Source: Fragilaria crotonensis
Lineage: Eukaryota; Bacillariophyta; Fragilariophyceae; Fragilariales; Fragilariaceae
Assembly: GCA_022925895.1 (NCBI GenBank)
Contig: JAKSYS010000864.1
Coordinates: forward strand, 1-15,196
Direction of reading: 5' to 3'
Length of the DNA stretch: 15,196 nucleotides
The notes below the pieces were generated by a model. It did not search any database, had not been told where the DNA came from, and saw nothing but the letters and a program-made list of their open reading frames with translations. Positions 1 through 9,542 of the stretch are shown one piece after another (the first letter of the stretch is position 1; every line of letters starts with the position of its first letter). A program made the translations under genes and the position numbers.

Positions 1-498
1 GTCAATGAAACACAAGAAACTTCTTCGCGTTTTGTACCTTTACAAGTGATACTGAGAGCATCAACATTGAAGATGGTGTTGATGATGACATTCATGATGT
101 ATGCACAGTCATGCAATCAGTTATCCTGAATAACAAATTTGTGCTTTTTCATCACCTGTGCTGTCTCTGTCATGACCAGTATCAATTATGTCATCACCAG
201 GCTGATGAACAAACACTTTTGTCCTCCGGCGCACAGACATTCACCAAGAAAAGCAAAAATCAAAAATCTGTATTTCGATGTCAAGAGGCACTTCTTTGCA
301 TCAAAAGGGACGCCTTTTGCATCCCAGGCAATCGGACAATGCCAATTTTGAACATTTGTTAGTATGATGTTCTGCATGTCATGTAGTTCTTGCGTGCATG
401 GAATCTTTAAGGCTATCATGGCTAATACCGAAGGAAAGCAAAGTCAACCATTTTTAGCTATGCAAGCTCTAACGGGAGGTATTGCTTCCTTCTTCTGC
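1..498. other. Unassigned left edge, no confident gene
   Basis: A plus-strand frame is open from about base 6 to the TAG near 360. It has an acidic start and a Cys/His-rich middle, but I recognise no family, and the minus strand also has an open stretch at 186-419. Either could be the edge of a gene or repeat lying outside the window. Codon use and residue composition do not favour one strand clearly. I leave it uncalled. Confidence 0.3.
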
Positions 499-645
499 TT
501 AGTTGCTGTGGCACTCTTCTTTCTTTTCTTCCTCATCCTTGCGTGACTCTTGACTACTACTGGTAGAACTTTCTTTGCCAGAACTTTCATCACCCTGGTT
601 GTAATCACTGCCTGATGTTTTTGAAGATGACACATAATCATCATG

Positions 646-698
<53 letters not shown>

Positions 699-885
699 TA
701 GAAGAAGAAGAAGAAGAAGAAGAAGAAGAAGAAGAAGAAGAAGAAGAAGAAGAAGAAGAAGGTTTGAAGACTGGACATTTCTTGCCTTCAATTTGTTGAG
801 ATTTCTTAGATGCTGCGGGTGACTTCTTGGCAGTATTTGAATTGCTTCTTGGTTGACCTTGTTTCACTCTTCCTTCTAACATCAT
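499..885 (-). CDS. Low-complexity poly-Ser/poly-Asp protein, hypothetical
   Basis: A 128-residue frame that I do not recognise. The N-terminal 40 residues are Lys/Ser/Gln-rich. A run of about 20 serines, one Asn and about 17 aspartates follow, all encoded by the GAA/ATC microsatellite read on this strand. The last 45 residues are Ser/Glu/Lys-rich and very hydrophilic. The frame can be extended upstream past a single TAA (near 888), so the ATG at 885 may not be the true start. The composition would fit a nuclear acidic tail or the tail of a transposon protein. It would equally fit a chance frame through a triplet repeat, since a pure triplet array is open in most frames. No domain, signal peptide or membrane segment is seen. 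Confidence 0.25.
646..760. repeat. Compound trinucleotide microsatellite (ATC)n-(GAA)20
   Basis: Seen directly: about 17 perfect ATC units at 646-698, preceded by an interrupted stretch from about 637, then a 2-base junction and 20 perfect GAA units at 701-760. The purity suggests it is young and probably length-polymorphic. On the minus strand it reads as poly-Asp and poly-Ser. Confidence 0.95.
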
Positions 886-3299
886 TCCTTACATCTGAGT
901 CACTGCGGTGTTTCCTCTTGTCATGATGTTGAGGAATATGTCAATGTGGGTGGATTGCAGAGGGTTTTTTGGCATTATAACACCACGAAAGCAGCTTTTG
1001 AGGTGACTGGCATACCACAAGAAGGAGCCATTTGTTCATTCAGTAAGGTACCTCTATTTGACCCAAGGTACAAATTTGGACCCCTCTTCATTCTGTCCCT
1101 GCAATAGAGAATTCTCTAAAAGGCAATGAGGCATGAAAAAATTCCACACTTCATATTGTCACCAGGTCGAGTACTGTACTTCTGTACTGCAAGTTCACCG
1201 ACACGCTGCCAAGAAGTGAGGCACGCCTCAGACTTGCCACTTGGCACCAACCTTGGCACTGCAGCACCCCAATCCCCGAGCTGTTGTTTTGATTATGTGC
1301 ATATGGACAAGCATGATGCTGGAGTACTATATAGTATGGAGTACATTGTACTTGAATACACCAGTCAGGGCTTCCCATCATGCCCTTTTCTGCCTGAAGT
1401 AGCTAACACTAAAAATAACGGATCTCCAAGGAAGCTTCTCAGAGCTCAGCATATGATTTTGTTTCTTGCAATTGGAAATGTGATGCCAAAGATGCATACA
1501 ATATGGCAGCACAGCAAAAGCTGCAGCAGAAGTGGATGACATCTCAACTATGCATAATTGTAAAAAAGCTAGAAATCTATTTTACGTGCTGCCGCATTGC
1601 TCATGATTAGGAGCACTCGACCCACACAACCAACTATGCATAATTGAAGTCCTTGAACAGGAGCAAGAACCATTGCCTTAAACTTCTTGTTGATGAGGTA
1701 TCATTGATTGATTCTATGGTCTGTCTCATGACCTGTTTATGCATGCAGATCATGATGTGTACCATTTGATGGCAAACATTTAGCTAGTATGTAAATCCTA
1801 GCTGGTGTCATACCCAGCAGGTGCTGTACCAAAAATTTGCACAGTGAAAAATTGAGGGCTAAAAGTGTTTGGCACTAAAAAATGTACAGGCACTACAGGC
1901 ACTACTACTAGTACCTGGAAATGGTACAAGTATAGTATAGTGTACAATCCAGATCCCTCTGAGGCGATGACCAGCCATCAAATCAGCCTGTAATACATTA
2001 TCATGGCATCATTGTTTAGAGCAACACCTAGAATACTAGGGTATGCACTGTGTAGTGGTGTTCTGTGATGTGCTAACAATATACTATTGGTACACTCCTG
2101 GAAAGTTGGTGTACATAGGACAATATACTAACAAGTTTTGTATGTGTTAGTACAACACTGTACTAGCAACAAGGTCATGAACTGGGCAGCCGTGACTCCA
2201 GAACTGTAGTGCATTGTAGTATGAATGCCTTTGAACACAAATTGTACTTCAGGACAGAGCCTTGTACTGGAAGGTCTGACCCAAGCACTTCCAGCCATTA
2301 CATTTGAGATTGCTGACCTGTGCACCCCATCTGTCCTCCAATTGGCATGATACAGCAAGTATTGTAACATGGTGTTGAAACATCTGAGCCAGCAAGGTTT
2401 TTATGGTAAGCAATTTCTCTTTGAAGTATGCAAATATGTAAACAAACTTTGTCTGGTGTAACCAAATTTGATTTCTGTAAGCACATTTTATAATTAAAGT
2501 GTGATTTCTCCATAACAAAAATGCTGTTTCTCCACAAGCAAATTTATGCCCAATACATTTTGCTTTTTCTGAGCAATTCAATTGTGTTACCAATTTTTGT
2601 AGATGTCAACGGCATGGTAATCATGCTGGCAAATCCAGTTACTAAGCACCAGCTAGAAATTGAGCAGAAGAAATAGTTCCCGTTCCGGCCGGTGCATATT
2701 TTGCCTTAATTGATGAATCAGTCCCAGCTGTTGTTGCTGGACCTTCCTGAAGGACCAGGTACTGAACTCCAGACTCCAGAGTTTACTACAGAGTACAAGC
2801 ATCCCAGCACTGAGTAGAAATATGTGCACTAGTACTTGCTTGGAGTAGATTACTTAAAGGACTGGGTACAAGTACTCTATTTTGGAGTACTGCTGAAGTA
2901 CAAGTTGCTGACTTGAGACGATCAGTATGCAGAAATATGCAAAGATTATGGTAGAGGGTAGAAGGAAGTTTTACAAATAGCACATTGTTCTGAGATATTA
3001 TTATAACTCATTGGAGTCCAGGCTAAAATCAGCCATTCTAGTGCCTGAATCACATCAAATGCAAAATTGTTAAACTTATTCCAACAGTTCATGCAAAGAT
3101 AGAATGATAAAGATCCGGCAATACCGTTTCGCCAATTAGTTGCAAGGCAATACTCCTACTAGAACTGGTGTACTGGAGTCGTTTGGATTAACAAAACAGA
3201 ACACAGTGATTTAGGATTGAGTGTCTATGTTTGTTCTGTGAAACTCCTGCTCTATCTTATCTTCAATATTGAGAGGGCCTGATGGAGTACAAATTCAAC
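886..3299. other. Gene-poor spacer with scattered GTAC-rich patches
   Basis: No frame here looks coding: the open stretches at 1126-1539 and 2249-2593 have irregular composition and no motif. The stretch is dense in GTAC, for example six copies between 1160 and 1355, and further groups near 1890-1950, 2090-2260, 2760-2905 and 3170-3290. One 16-bp direct repeat is listed separately. Confidence 0.6.
1545..1646. repeat. 16-bp direct repeat, near-palindromic, 70 bp apart
   Basis: CAACTATGCATAATTG occurs exactly at 1545-1560 and again at 1631-1646. The unit is itself almost palindromic around ATGCAT (14 of 16 positions). The 70 bases between do not repeat. It could be a footprint of a small insertion with target duplication, or two binding sites. 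No coding context. Confidence 0.7.
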
Positions 3300-3301
3300 T
3301 A

Positions 3302-3324
3302 CCGTAAATCTCTCTGGATAAGAC
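3302..3324 (+). repeat. Left terminal inverted repeat of the pogo-like element
   Basis: 23 bp beginning CCGTAAATCTCTCTGG. It matches the complement of 7173-7195 except at two A/T positions. TA precedes it at 3300-3301. Confidence 0.88.
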
Positions 3325-3465
3325 CCAGGAATTGTGCGTGATTTTGACCAATATTTGCGGGGTGGGTCTTAAACTACGTAAACCGAGAGCATGATTCTGT
3401 TTGAATGTGCTGCGCCAAAAAAGTCTTTTTTACCTTCTTATTTGCCGCGCGATTGTGAAACGTGA

Positions 3466-4859
3466 CTGCTGTTAATTCTCCTAGTTGTTTGTGTGAGTCA
3501 GGCGAGGTATCACAGTGTAAGGAGGTGGATGAGAAAGCACAGTCTTGTTGTGGTGTACAGGATGGGAGCGAGCACATGAAAGCCAGCAATCCCCATCCAA
3601 GACTGCAGGTTTGGCCCAAGACTACATGTGAACATCCGTCCAAAACTTGTACAGAGCAATCGTCATGAAGATTTCATCCTTGTTAGCATGGATCAAATGC
3701 CTGTTCCATTTACATTTGATTCAAAGAGAACACTTGAGTCAGTGGGACAGCGCACCACAATTTACATTCGGAAGTTGACAAGCAAGCGACACAGAGATTA
3801 ACATGTGCCTTGACGGTGTCTGCAAGTTGCCGTGTACTTACCCCATTGCTTGTCTTTAAAGGAGCCCCAAATGGTTAAATTGAAAGAAATGAATCCAGAT
3901 GACATAGAGTATGCATGCCGAAGCAATACAGGGATCGATGAAAAAGCCATACATTGACCAAGCACCTTCTGGAATTGTTCCGCTGCTCTTGCTTGACTCT
4001 TACCACTGTCACATGATGAATTCAACGGTGATACGACTTGGGTGTTAAGGTCAAACACAACCCATCGATGTTGGCGTGAATAAAGGATTGAGTCCAGGAT
4101 GCGCAAACTGTGGGAGTAATGGATGATTTGCACTGGTTTAAACAAAGGGAAAATTGACCCCCAAACCAGAAAACACATCACCGAATGGAGTTCTGTTCTT
4201 ACCGCAAGAGATAGTGAGGAATCAATGACAATCCTGCTCCTCCTGTTCAGGAGGAAGAGCATGCCACCAACAAGGAAGTTAAGAACTTTGTAGGGAACCA
4301 AAACGACAATCCTGCTGGTGTGCAGCAGGACCAGGCTAACAATTAGGGTGATGAGAGTGGTGATGAGAACAATGGCAGTGATGACAACGAGATGCTGAGA
4401 AATCATTTGGAGCCCCTTCTTTCTTTACCAAGAAGACAACCAAGAACCACACAACCAGCAGCGGAAGGAACAACGACACAATGCCGACAAGGAAGTCAAC
4501 AATGTTGGAAACCGAAATGACATTGTACAGCAGCAGGGCAACAACAATAATCATGGGAGCTGTGATGATGAGAACAATGGCAGCGATGATGACAAGGTGA
4601 AAAATTATTCGGAGCCTCTCCTTTTTACCATAAAGACAACCAACCACACGGCAGCCAGTACAACTATCGGCATGTTGGCGAGATGTACAAAGGGACGCTG
4701 AACAACATCGTAGGTAATTCTTCCAGCATATCGGACGAATCTCTTCCGCCACTACCTGACACAATTCAACTTGTTCGTATTCTGCATGAAGTCCAGCACG
4801 CAAACACCAGGAGTGAGCAACACAATCAACAAGATCACTCAAAGGCCCTCCCTTTTTAA
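3466..4859 (+). pseudogene. Pogo-like DDE transposase, broken by frameshifts and stops
   Basis: Conserved blocks of the CENP-B/pogo/Tc1-mariner transposase family appear in order but in changing plus frames. They are ARYHSVRRWMRKH (about 3499), HESQ..P (about 3576), NIRPKLVQSNRHEDFIL then MDQMPVPFTF (first catalytic Asp at 3691-3693), CALTVSAS and PLLVFKGAPNG (about 3803-3880), PLLLLDSYHCHMM (second Asp at 3995-3997), QPIDVGVNK (third Asp at 4067-4069) and RMRKLWE. The second and third Asp are only about 24 codons apart, because the usual Gly-Gly-Cys-Thr segment before the third Asp is missing. The N-terminal helix-turn-helix part has no room between the left repeat and the first block. Internal stops and at least six frame changes make it non-functional. 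The acidic Asn/Asp/Gln tail is duplicated and its frame ends at the TAA at 4857-4859. The family call is from recognised motifs. The exact start is uncertain. Confidence 0.88.
4258..4640 (+). repeat. Tandem duplication (about 220 bp) of the transposase acidic tail
   Basis: Two diverged copies start near 4258 and near 4478. Matching translated blocks are NKEVKNFVGNQND versus DKEVNNVGNRND, DENNGSDD in both, and EPLL in both. A short third similarity follows before the stop (around 4830-4858). The matching plus-strand frame continues from one unit to the next, with a one-base shift at the junction near 4415-4430. So the duplication seems to have happened while the tail was still translated. Confidence 0.75.
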
Positions 4860-5397
4860 CACGTACCATAATGAAAATGTTAGTAGTAGTTTTCCTCACT
4901 CTCCTTGCTTCTGTTGCTTTGTACCAGAACTGTCATTTCCTCGCTGTTTGCTGTGTTTTTGATTGTCACTACTAGTGGTGCCCTCCTTGTCATGATTGTC
5001 TATAAGTACAGCCTCACAGCAACAGCAATTCCAGGTGTTCTTGTGCCGCTTTGTAGGACTTTCAGACCCTTCGTACACATTTACCAATTGCGCATTACGC
5101 CCATCATCCTATGGCTGCTAGTACTGTTTCATGAGGTAACGAAGAAGAAACCCCACCCAACAGCGGTCAATGCCGTCTCTTACTATCCAATTAATAGCAA
5201 GAGCAAATCACCAAGAATCTGCACGTGCCGTATCAGCACAACTGAGTCTTCCTTCAACTCGGTACCGCAAAAGAACTTGCATCCTTGTGTTCTTCACGGG
5301 AACATCCACAATCACTCCTCCCAATACCAACAATCTCAACTGTGATACCACACAGATGCAAAGGTGGACTGTTGGCCTTTGCTGCATTCTGTGGATA
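4860..5397. other. Transposon interior, no recognised gene
   Basis: Lies between the transposase stop and the nested insertion. A minus-strand frame at 4896-5087 (63 residues) is Lys/Ser/Asn-rich and looks hydrophilic. The plus frame 4905-5345 is its hydrophobic shadow. I recognise neither. Confidence 0.4.
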
Positions 5398-5411
5398 GTG
5401 ACAAGGACATG
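5398..5411 (+). repeat. Target-site duplication, left copy (14 bp)
   Basis: GTGACAAGGACATG, identical to 6735-6748. The two copies bracket the reverse-transcriptase-derived segment exactly. Confidence 0.65.
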
Positions 5412-6734
5412 ATAAAAACAAAACATAAACCTAATCATCGGGTCATCACCATCCCCAGACCGTACGGACTCGAGTGTGTAGTACCCCAACCCGGCGGACC
5501 CGGAAGTCCGCGAGATATTAATTGTTCGCACTACATGTACGTGTTCTCACCCTCCCCGCGAGATGTCATTCACAGATTTTCCCTCTTCCATAGTTGTCCC
5601 GTGTTATACCAATGGGTCGTTGTGCACGATCTCCTTATCTGCCCGGAAATATGACGTTGTTAAAGTCTGTCTCTCCGAGACGTGTGTGCATCGCCCTAGA
5701 ATCACGCATCCTCTTGATCCATTGCCTTTGGGTTGCGGCAGAACTTTTAAGGAAGGACTCTATTGGCATCATGCATACATATCGGTCGTTGAAACAAAGG
5801 TGCTCTGGGTGTTGGTGGAAATTTACGATGGTAGTATCGTGCATGAATGATCGTAGTAGTCTTAGATGAGATTCGTTTTCCGAGTCGTGAAGTGCGGAGT
5901 TCCTTGCTTTCCACATGCCCGTAGTATATTTATGGAGAGCATTAATGCTGCTCCGAATGAATTGCGTGCCCTCTGCTTTATCCATCTGAACATCTTCGTA
6001 CCGCATGGACGCTAAGTCCATCCAAGACTGCTCAGAAAACCCATTAGGCGTTGTCCCACCCTATACGCTCCTGTTCACATAGGATACGCTCGATTGTCTC
6101 TCTCATGTGGACAGGATAATCGTCGAGTGCCATTCAAAAGGATGATTTCCCACTGACAATCCAAGTATTGATGCCATCAACCAAAATGCGACGAAACGGA
6201 TGTGAACGTCCTGCCGAACTCCTGCGTAAAGCCGTTAGTCCCGCCGGTACCATGAAGGCATTTGGTGCTTGACAATGAAGCAAATGCGTGGGATCTTCGT
6301 CTGCATCCGCACAACAGGGGCATTTTTTAAGAGCCGCTTCCTTACTTTGTGAAACTTGATATTGACGTTTCCCTAAAGGTAATTGGTCGTGGACCAACGT
6401 CATAAGTGATGTTTGTTCCGAGGGAGTGAGACGTTTGAAGTGCTGTCCGAAGCTACCCAGATCAATCGTGTTCCACGTGTGTTCATCCCAATCTTTCCGT
6501 TCCTGCATGTATCGTTTCAAATGATACCCGTTTATGTGATACCGGATGCACTCGTCGTATTGTGATGTCAGCCTGACGCCTAGAATAGAAATTGAGATGC
6601 GCTGTTCCGGAACATGATCCACGTGCGGACTAGACTTAAGTTTCCCGCGAAGACGATATCGCGTTGCAAGATAATCAGTGTCGATGTTCATGCGTGCAGC
6701 TCTTGGTTATTTCTCGTATGCCATAAGAGACTCT
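5412..6734 (-). mobile_element. 5'-truncated reverse-transcriptase-derived insertion
   Basis: A 1323-bp minus-strand segment between perfect 14-bp direct repeats. At its 5' side (6734) the reading frame begins abruptly at the end of an RNase H-like region. The 3' side holds about 220 bp after the coding frame and ends in T-rich sequence on the sense strand rather than poly-A. A 5' truncation plus a target duplication longer than 10 bp is typical of target-primed (non-LTR type) insertion. The absent poly-A leaves the exact class open. It interrupts the pogo-like transposon and so is younger than that element's own insertion. Confidence 0.65.
5635..6734 (-). pseudogene. C-terminal part of a retroelement polyprotein (RNase H end plus zinc-binding region)
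   Basis: Read on the minus strand from 6734. A TAA lies just before the ATG at 6689-6691, so that ATG is probably not a native start. NIDTDYLA resembles the last RNase H catalytic block (N..AD.LA). The frame continues through YRLRGKLK, QYDECIRYHINGYHLKRYM, a conserved WNTIDLGSFGQHFKRLT block and a zinc-binding-type CPCC...H.L.C motif. A TGA at 6132-6134 is followed in the same frame by ALDDYPVHMRETIERIL and ERIGWDN. A one-base frame change near 6046-6050 then leads into GFSEQSWMDLASMRYEDVQ and a tail with W.ARNSALHDSENE and TQRQWIKRMRDSRA, ending at 5635. This order matches C-terminal parts of reverse-transcriptase proteins I know from diatom genomes. The polymerase domain itself is absent. 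Two stops and a frameshift show it is dead. Confidence 0.72.
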
Positions 6735-6748
6735 GTGACAAGGACATG
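6735..6748 (+). repeat. Target-site duplication, right copy (14 bp)
   Basis: GTGACAAGGACATG, identical to 5398-5411. Joining 5411 to 6749 would restore the pre-insertion transposon. Confidence 0.65.
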
Positions 6749-7172
6749 CTGGTGGGTGAACAAAACAGGGGTTGTTGTTGCTCTCATGCCACTGCTTTGA
6801 TTGCTTGACAGCATTTTGTGGCTCAGCAAATCGCCAATCGCTTCAACAAATTTCTATGGGGTCGTGTTTGATCCGTTGAAAGTGTGTGTGCAAGCATGCA
6901 TGGTTTGTTTTGGGTCAAAATGTCTGTTGGCACCGCACCAAGGAACCCGTTAGAATTGTTGTGATTCACTTATATCTTTGCATAGAAATCACTCGTAATG
7001 GCTGTCGCTTGATTATATTAGTGTTGTATATCAAATTGAAGCCCTTTTTGTCCTCTTTTTGGTCGTGTCATCCATTCAAGTTAGAACGAAGGTACTACTG
7101 AATTGGCATGCACATTTCTAATAAACAATCCTTTTTGGCGGGAGTGGGTCTCTTGCTATATTGGGTCTTATC
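6749..7172. other. Right interior of the transposon, no gene seen
   Basis: AT- and GT-rich non-coding sequence between the nested insertion and the right terminal repeat. The open stretch 6886-7101 (plus) has no motif and no coding-like composition. Confidence 0.5.
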
Positions 7173-7195
7173 GTCTTAACCAGAGAGAATTACGG
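7173..7195 (-). repeat. Right terminal inverted repeat of the pogo-like element
   Basis: On the minus strand it begins CCGTAATTCTCTCTGG. It is followed outside by TA at 7196-7197. The subterminal TGGGTCTTATC at 7162-7172 mirrors the left end. Confidence 0.88.
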
Positions 7196-7197
7196 TA

Positions 7198-7400
7198 GCT
7201 GGTACTACAGTACAGGTAATGGTACAAGGTACAAGTACTTGTACTCAAACTCGGAACTCGGAGTACAAAACATTCTTTCCACCATCCTGGACAGATGTGA
7301 CATGTGACATGTGACATGTGACCCTTTACGGCAGGTACTTGTACTTTGTACCATGTACTGAGTTCGCACACCCTGGTACAATATATAGAGAATCCGCATA
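7198..7400. repeat. GTAC-dense block with 16-nt palindrome and heptamer array
   Basis: About 12 GTAC tetramers fall in the first 190 bases, where under one is expected by chance. A perfect 16-nt palindrome, GTACAAGTACTTGTAC, lies at 7229-7244. Four perfect tandem copies of ATGTGAC occupy 7295-7322. No coding frame is credible here. Confidence 0.85.
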
Positions 7401-7977
7401 AATGCATACAAGGATTCGCGGCACCTTAAGTTCAGGTTGAGAACTCGCCCTGTTTTGTATGGTTTTCATGTGCCAATCAGAATCCCTTCGTCTGTTTCTC
7501 TGCTCACCTCTCCATTACTTCTCAACGCAACTACTCCATATTCCTGTACGCGGATTTTTGGAGTCTGGTAATCTCTAAACATTTCATGCGCATTGAATTA
7601 GTCATAGTGCACTTAATTACTGTATATGTTCATTAATTTTTTACATGATTCAACGGACTATCGACTACAGCCTTGAAGTTCGGTGCTTCTATACACATAA
7701 TCCCAAGATCCCGCTTGTGCCATGACATGATAGAGTTAATGCGGCGAGTAGCAGTGGCATGCTCTGTGTTCAGAATGTCATGCCAAACTACAAGTAGGGG
7801 AACGCAACATGGTCTGGCGGCGGGTGACTAATGACGATTTTCAAAAAATGAAATCGAGTACGAGCTATTCGACCATAGTACTACCATGCGTTCCGGAATT
7901 GAAACATCTTTCATCTGTCAACTTCCCCCGTTCTAGAGAGAGGCGAAACATAAAGGCAAAAATATAACGTCCGAACC
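7401..7977. other. Intergenic, upstream of the plus-strand gene
   Basis: No coding-like frame. The last 30 bases before the ATG are A-rich and include AAAAATATAACG, which is too close to the ATG for a usual TATA box and is more likely leader sequence. Promoter elements cannot be assigned with confidence. Confidence 0.5.
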
Positions 7978-8722
7978 ATGAAGTGGACCAGCTTTCTGAT
8001 TCAAGCAATGTCGTTGGCATGCATCCTGGTGCCAGCGACTGGAACAACAACTGCATTCCTGGTCAAGAGCATGAGTCCAACATGCGCAGGCGACTTCGAA
8101 TTGACGGACTTCGAGTTTACGTGCGGCGACGAATGCGTCGTTGGCTCGACTGTCGATGTCTCTGGAGCACGTACGTCCGACACTTTCCTTGTAGAACCTA
8201 ATCTTCAACTTCTGACAAATCGTTCTCTCGTGCTGCTCAGTTGCGTCAGAGACCGGATTCGCTGAATACCAACAAGTTACTGTGAACTTTTGTCCCCTCG
8301 ATTACGACTGGTCTTGCTACTCCTACAATCAGTTTCAGACAAACATTTGCGACAGCCTTGTTGCGCTCGACGGACAAGAGTGCCCCTCTCCAGGAAACTA
8401 CACCTTCGAATTTCATTTCGATTTGCCCGGAGGCGACGGGCAGTCATGGTATTGGTACTGGTCCTTCAAGCTATCAGCAGTATTCCTCTCCTCTGACTCG
8501 TCGACATCTTGCTCTGTTGGTCTTCAACCCTCTCAATCGAAGTATCAGATGGTTTGGAGTTTTGCCGGAGTTGCCCTGGTTGCTAGTGCAATCTTTGTTG
8601 GAAGCGTGAGGAGGAGGAGACGAGTCGTGACTAGAGAACAGGTTCATCCAGGGTCGTCCATCGAAGGTATCGAGTTCCAGAGAATGGAAGAGCTCTCTGT
8701 CCGCCCCGGTGTTATGATCTAA
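7978..8722 (+). CDS. Small secreted single-pass membrane protein, two exons
   Basis: Joining 7978-8170 to 8241-8722 gives 224 residues. Residues 1-26 form a signal peptide with a hydrophobic core ending near PATG. An ectodomain of about 140 residues has regularly placed cysteines (SPTCAGDF, FTCGDECVVG, NFCPLDYDWSCY, NICDS, QECPSPGNY, TSCSV) and a beta-rich, aromatic region (SWYWYWSF). Residues about 168-187 (MVWSFAGVALVASAIFVGSV) are a membrane helix, followed by RRRRR and a 37-residue cytoplasmic tail, which fixes a type I topology. The style (C.GDFELTDFEFTCGDEC start) resembles a diatom family of secreted proteins of unknown function. That is a recollection, not a search result. No enzyme motif is seen. 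It is convergent with the large minus-strand gene. The ATG at 7978 is chosen because it supplies the signal peptide. An alternative acceptor at 8248-8249 would remove three residues. Confidence 0.8.
8171..8240 (+). other. Intron of the small membrane protein gene (70 nt)
   Basis: Donor GTACGT, a branch-like CTGAC near 8212, the pyrimidine-rich CGTTCTCTCGTGCTGCTCAG and acceptor CAG. Its length (1 modulo 3) moves exon 1 exactly into the downstream frame. Without it the frame ends at 8265. Confidence 0.8.
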
Positions 8723-9428
8723 ATCATGTTTTATTTGAATGGATTATTTTGAAATACTGCTGTCATGTTACATGTGGAGATTGGGATGTGACTTCCTGCC
8801 ATTATAGTCTGCAGTGCTTTATTCCACATTTTAAGTCGCACCGTCGTCTCAAGACGTGCTCCAATCTACTCCGAGATCTTGGTACTACCTAAATGATCTG
8901 ATATTATCGAGTTTCCAAGGAATGCTGGGTAATGCTTTTCTGTGACAGTTGTCACTCGACTCAACGTTCCTCGCCTTCTCAGTCAACTCGTGTCTTGCCA
9001 CAACACTTAACTTGCTGGTTTTGATTTTGTTGACGGTCTCCCTTCGATGATCCGCAACTATGACAACATAGTTTTCCGCTGTAGCCTTCGAAGACGCACC
9101 TCTCGTTTATGAACTTGAATTCGTCCGCCTCCAGATTCCTCAGATTCCTGGTCGCCGAAGAAATAAACTCTGCACTGTGTATCCCTCGGCAGTGCGATGC
9201 CGCTGCACACAGCGCACTGAACGATCAAGAATCATGAAAATGAAAGAACACCGTTTTACAATCTCGGAAATCAGCATGTAAGCCGGGTCACAATGGAGTC
9301 GGGATCTGGTCCTGATATGGAGCAAAAACGAATTGCACTAAACAAACGTTGCACGCAAAGCGTCACGTGAGCACGCCAGCCCTCTCAGGGAAAATTGGTG
9401 TCGGACAGGAGAAGACTTTCACTTTCTG
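8723..9428. other. Convergent intergenic region
   Basis: The 3' ends of the plus and minus genes face each other here. No gene, RNA or repeat is recognised. The minus frame at 9140-9325 has no coding character. Confidence 0.5.
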
Positions 9429-9542
9429 CTACATGCGCATCTTCGATCCCAAGTATGTATTGATAGCTACGTAATAATCTACATCCTGTTGACACTGTGC
9501 GTAGCTTTGACCTCCGTTGGTATCAACTTCCTCCTCGTAAAC

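Larger units (their letters stand above)
3302..7195 (+). mobile_element. Degenerate pogo-like (Tc1/mariner superfamily) DNA transposon with nested insertion
   Basis: The ends carry 23-bp terminal inverted repeats, CCGTAAATCTCTCTGG... on the left and the complement of CCGTAATTCTCTCTGG... on the right, matching at 21 of 23 positions. TA lies immediately outside each end (3300-3301 and 7196-7197), as expected for this superfamily, which inserts at TA. A subterminal motif, GATAAGACCCA, recurs at both ends (3317-3327 and complement at 7162-7172). The plus strand holds a dead DDE transposase. A reverse-transcriptase-derived insertion (5412-6734) with a 14-bp duplication sits inside. Subtracting 1337 bp for that event leaves about 2557 bp. 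Both flanks are GTAC-rich while the interior is not, consistent with insertion into GTAC-rich DNA. Confidence 0.85.

Noticed and set aside
1126-1539. Plus-strand frame of 137 residues
   Set aside because: Irregular composition, no motif, passes through GTAC-rich repeat DNA, and a comparable frame is open on the other strand.
2249-2593. Minus-strand frame of 114 residues
   Set aside because: No recognisable motif or coding-like composition. It overlaps two other open frames on the same strand, as expected in low-stop AT/GT-rich spacer.
3798-4899. Two overlapping minus-strand frames (202 and 187 residues) that look like multi-pass membrane proteins
   Set aside because: They are the complement of the plus-strand transposase blocks (LLLLDSYHCHMM, QPIDVGVNK and others) and of its acidic tail. 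The hydrophobicity comes from reading Asn/Asp codons backwards.
4905-5345. Plus-strand frame of 146 residues with a hydrophobic N-terminus
   Set aside because: The hydrophobic part is the complement of a hydrophilic minus-strand stretch, there is no family resemblance, and it lies inside a degenerate transposon.
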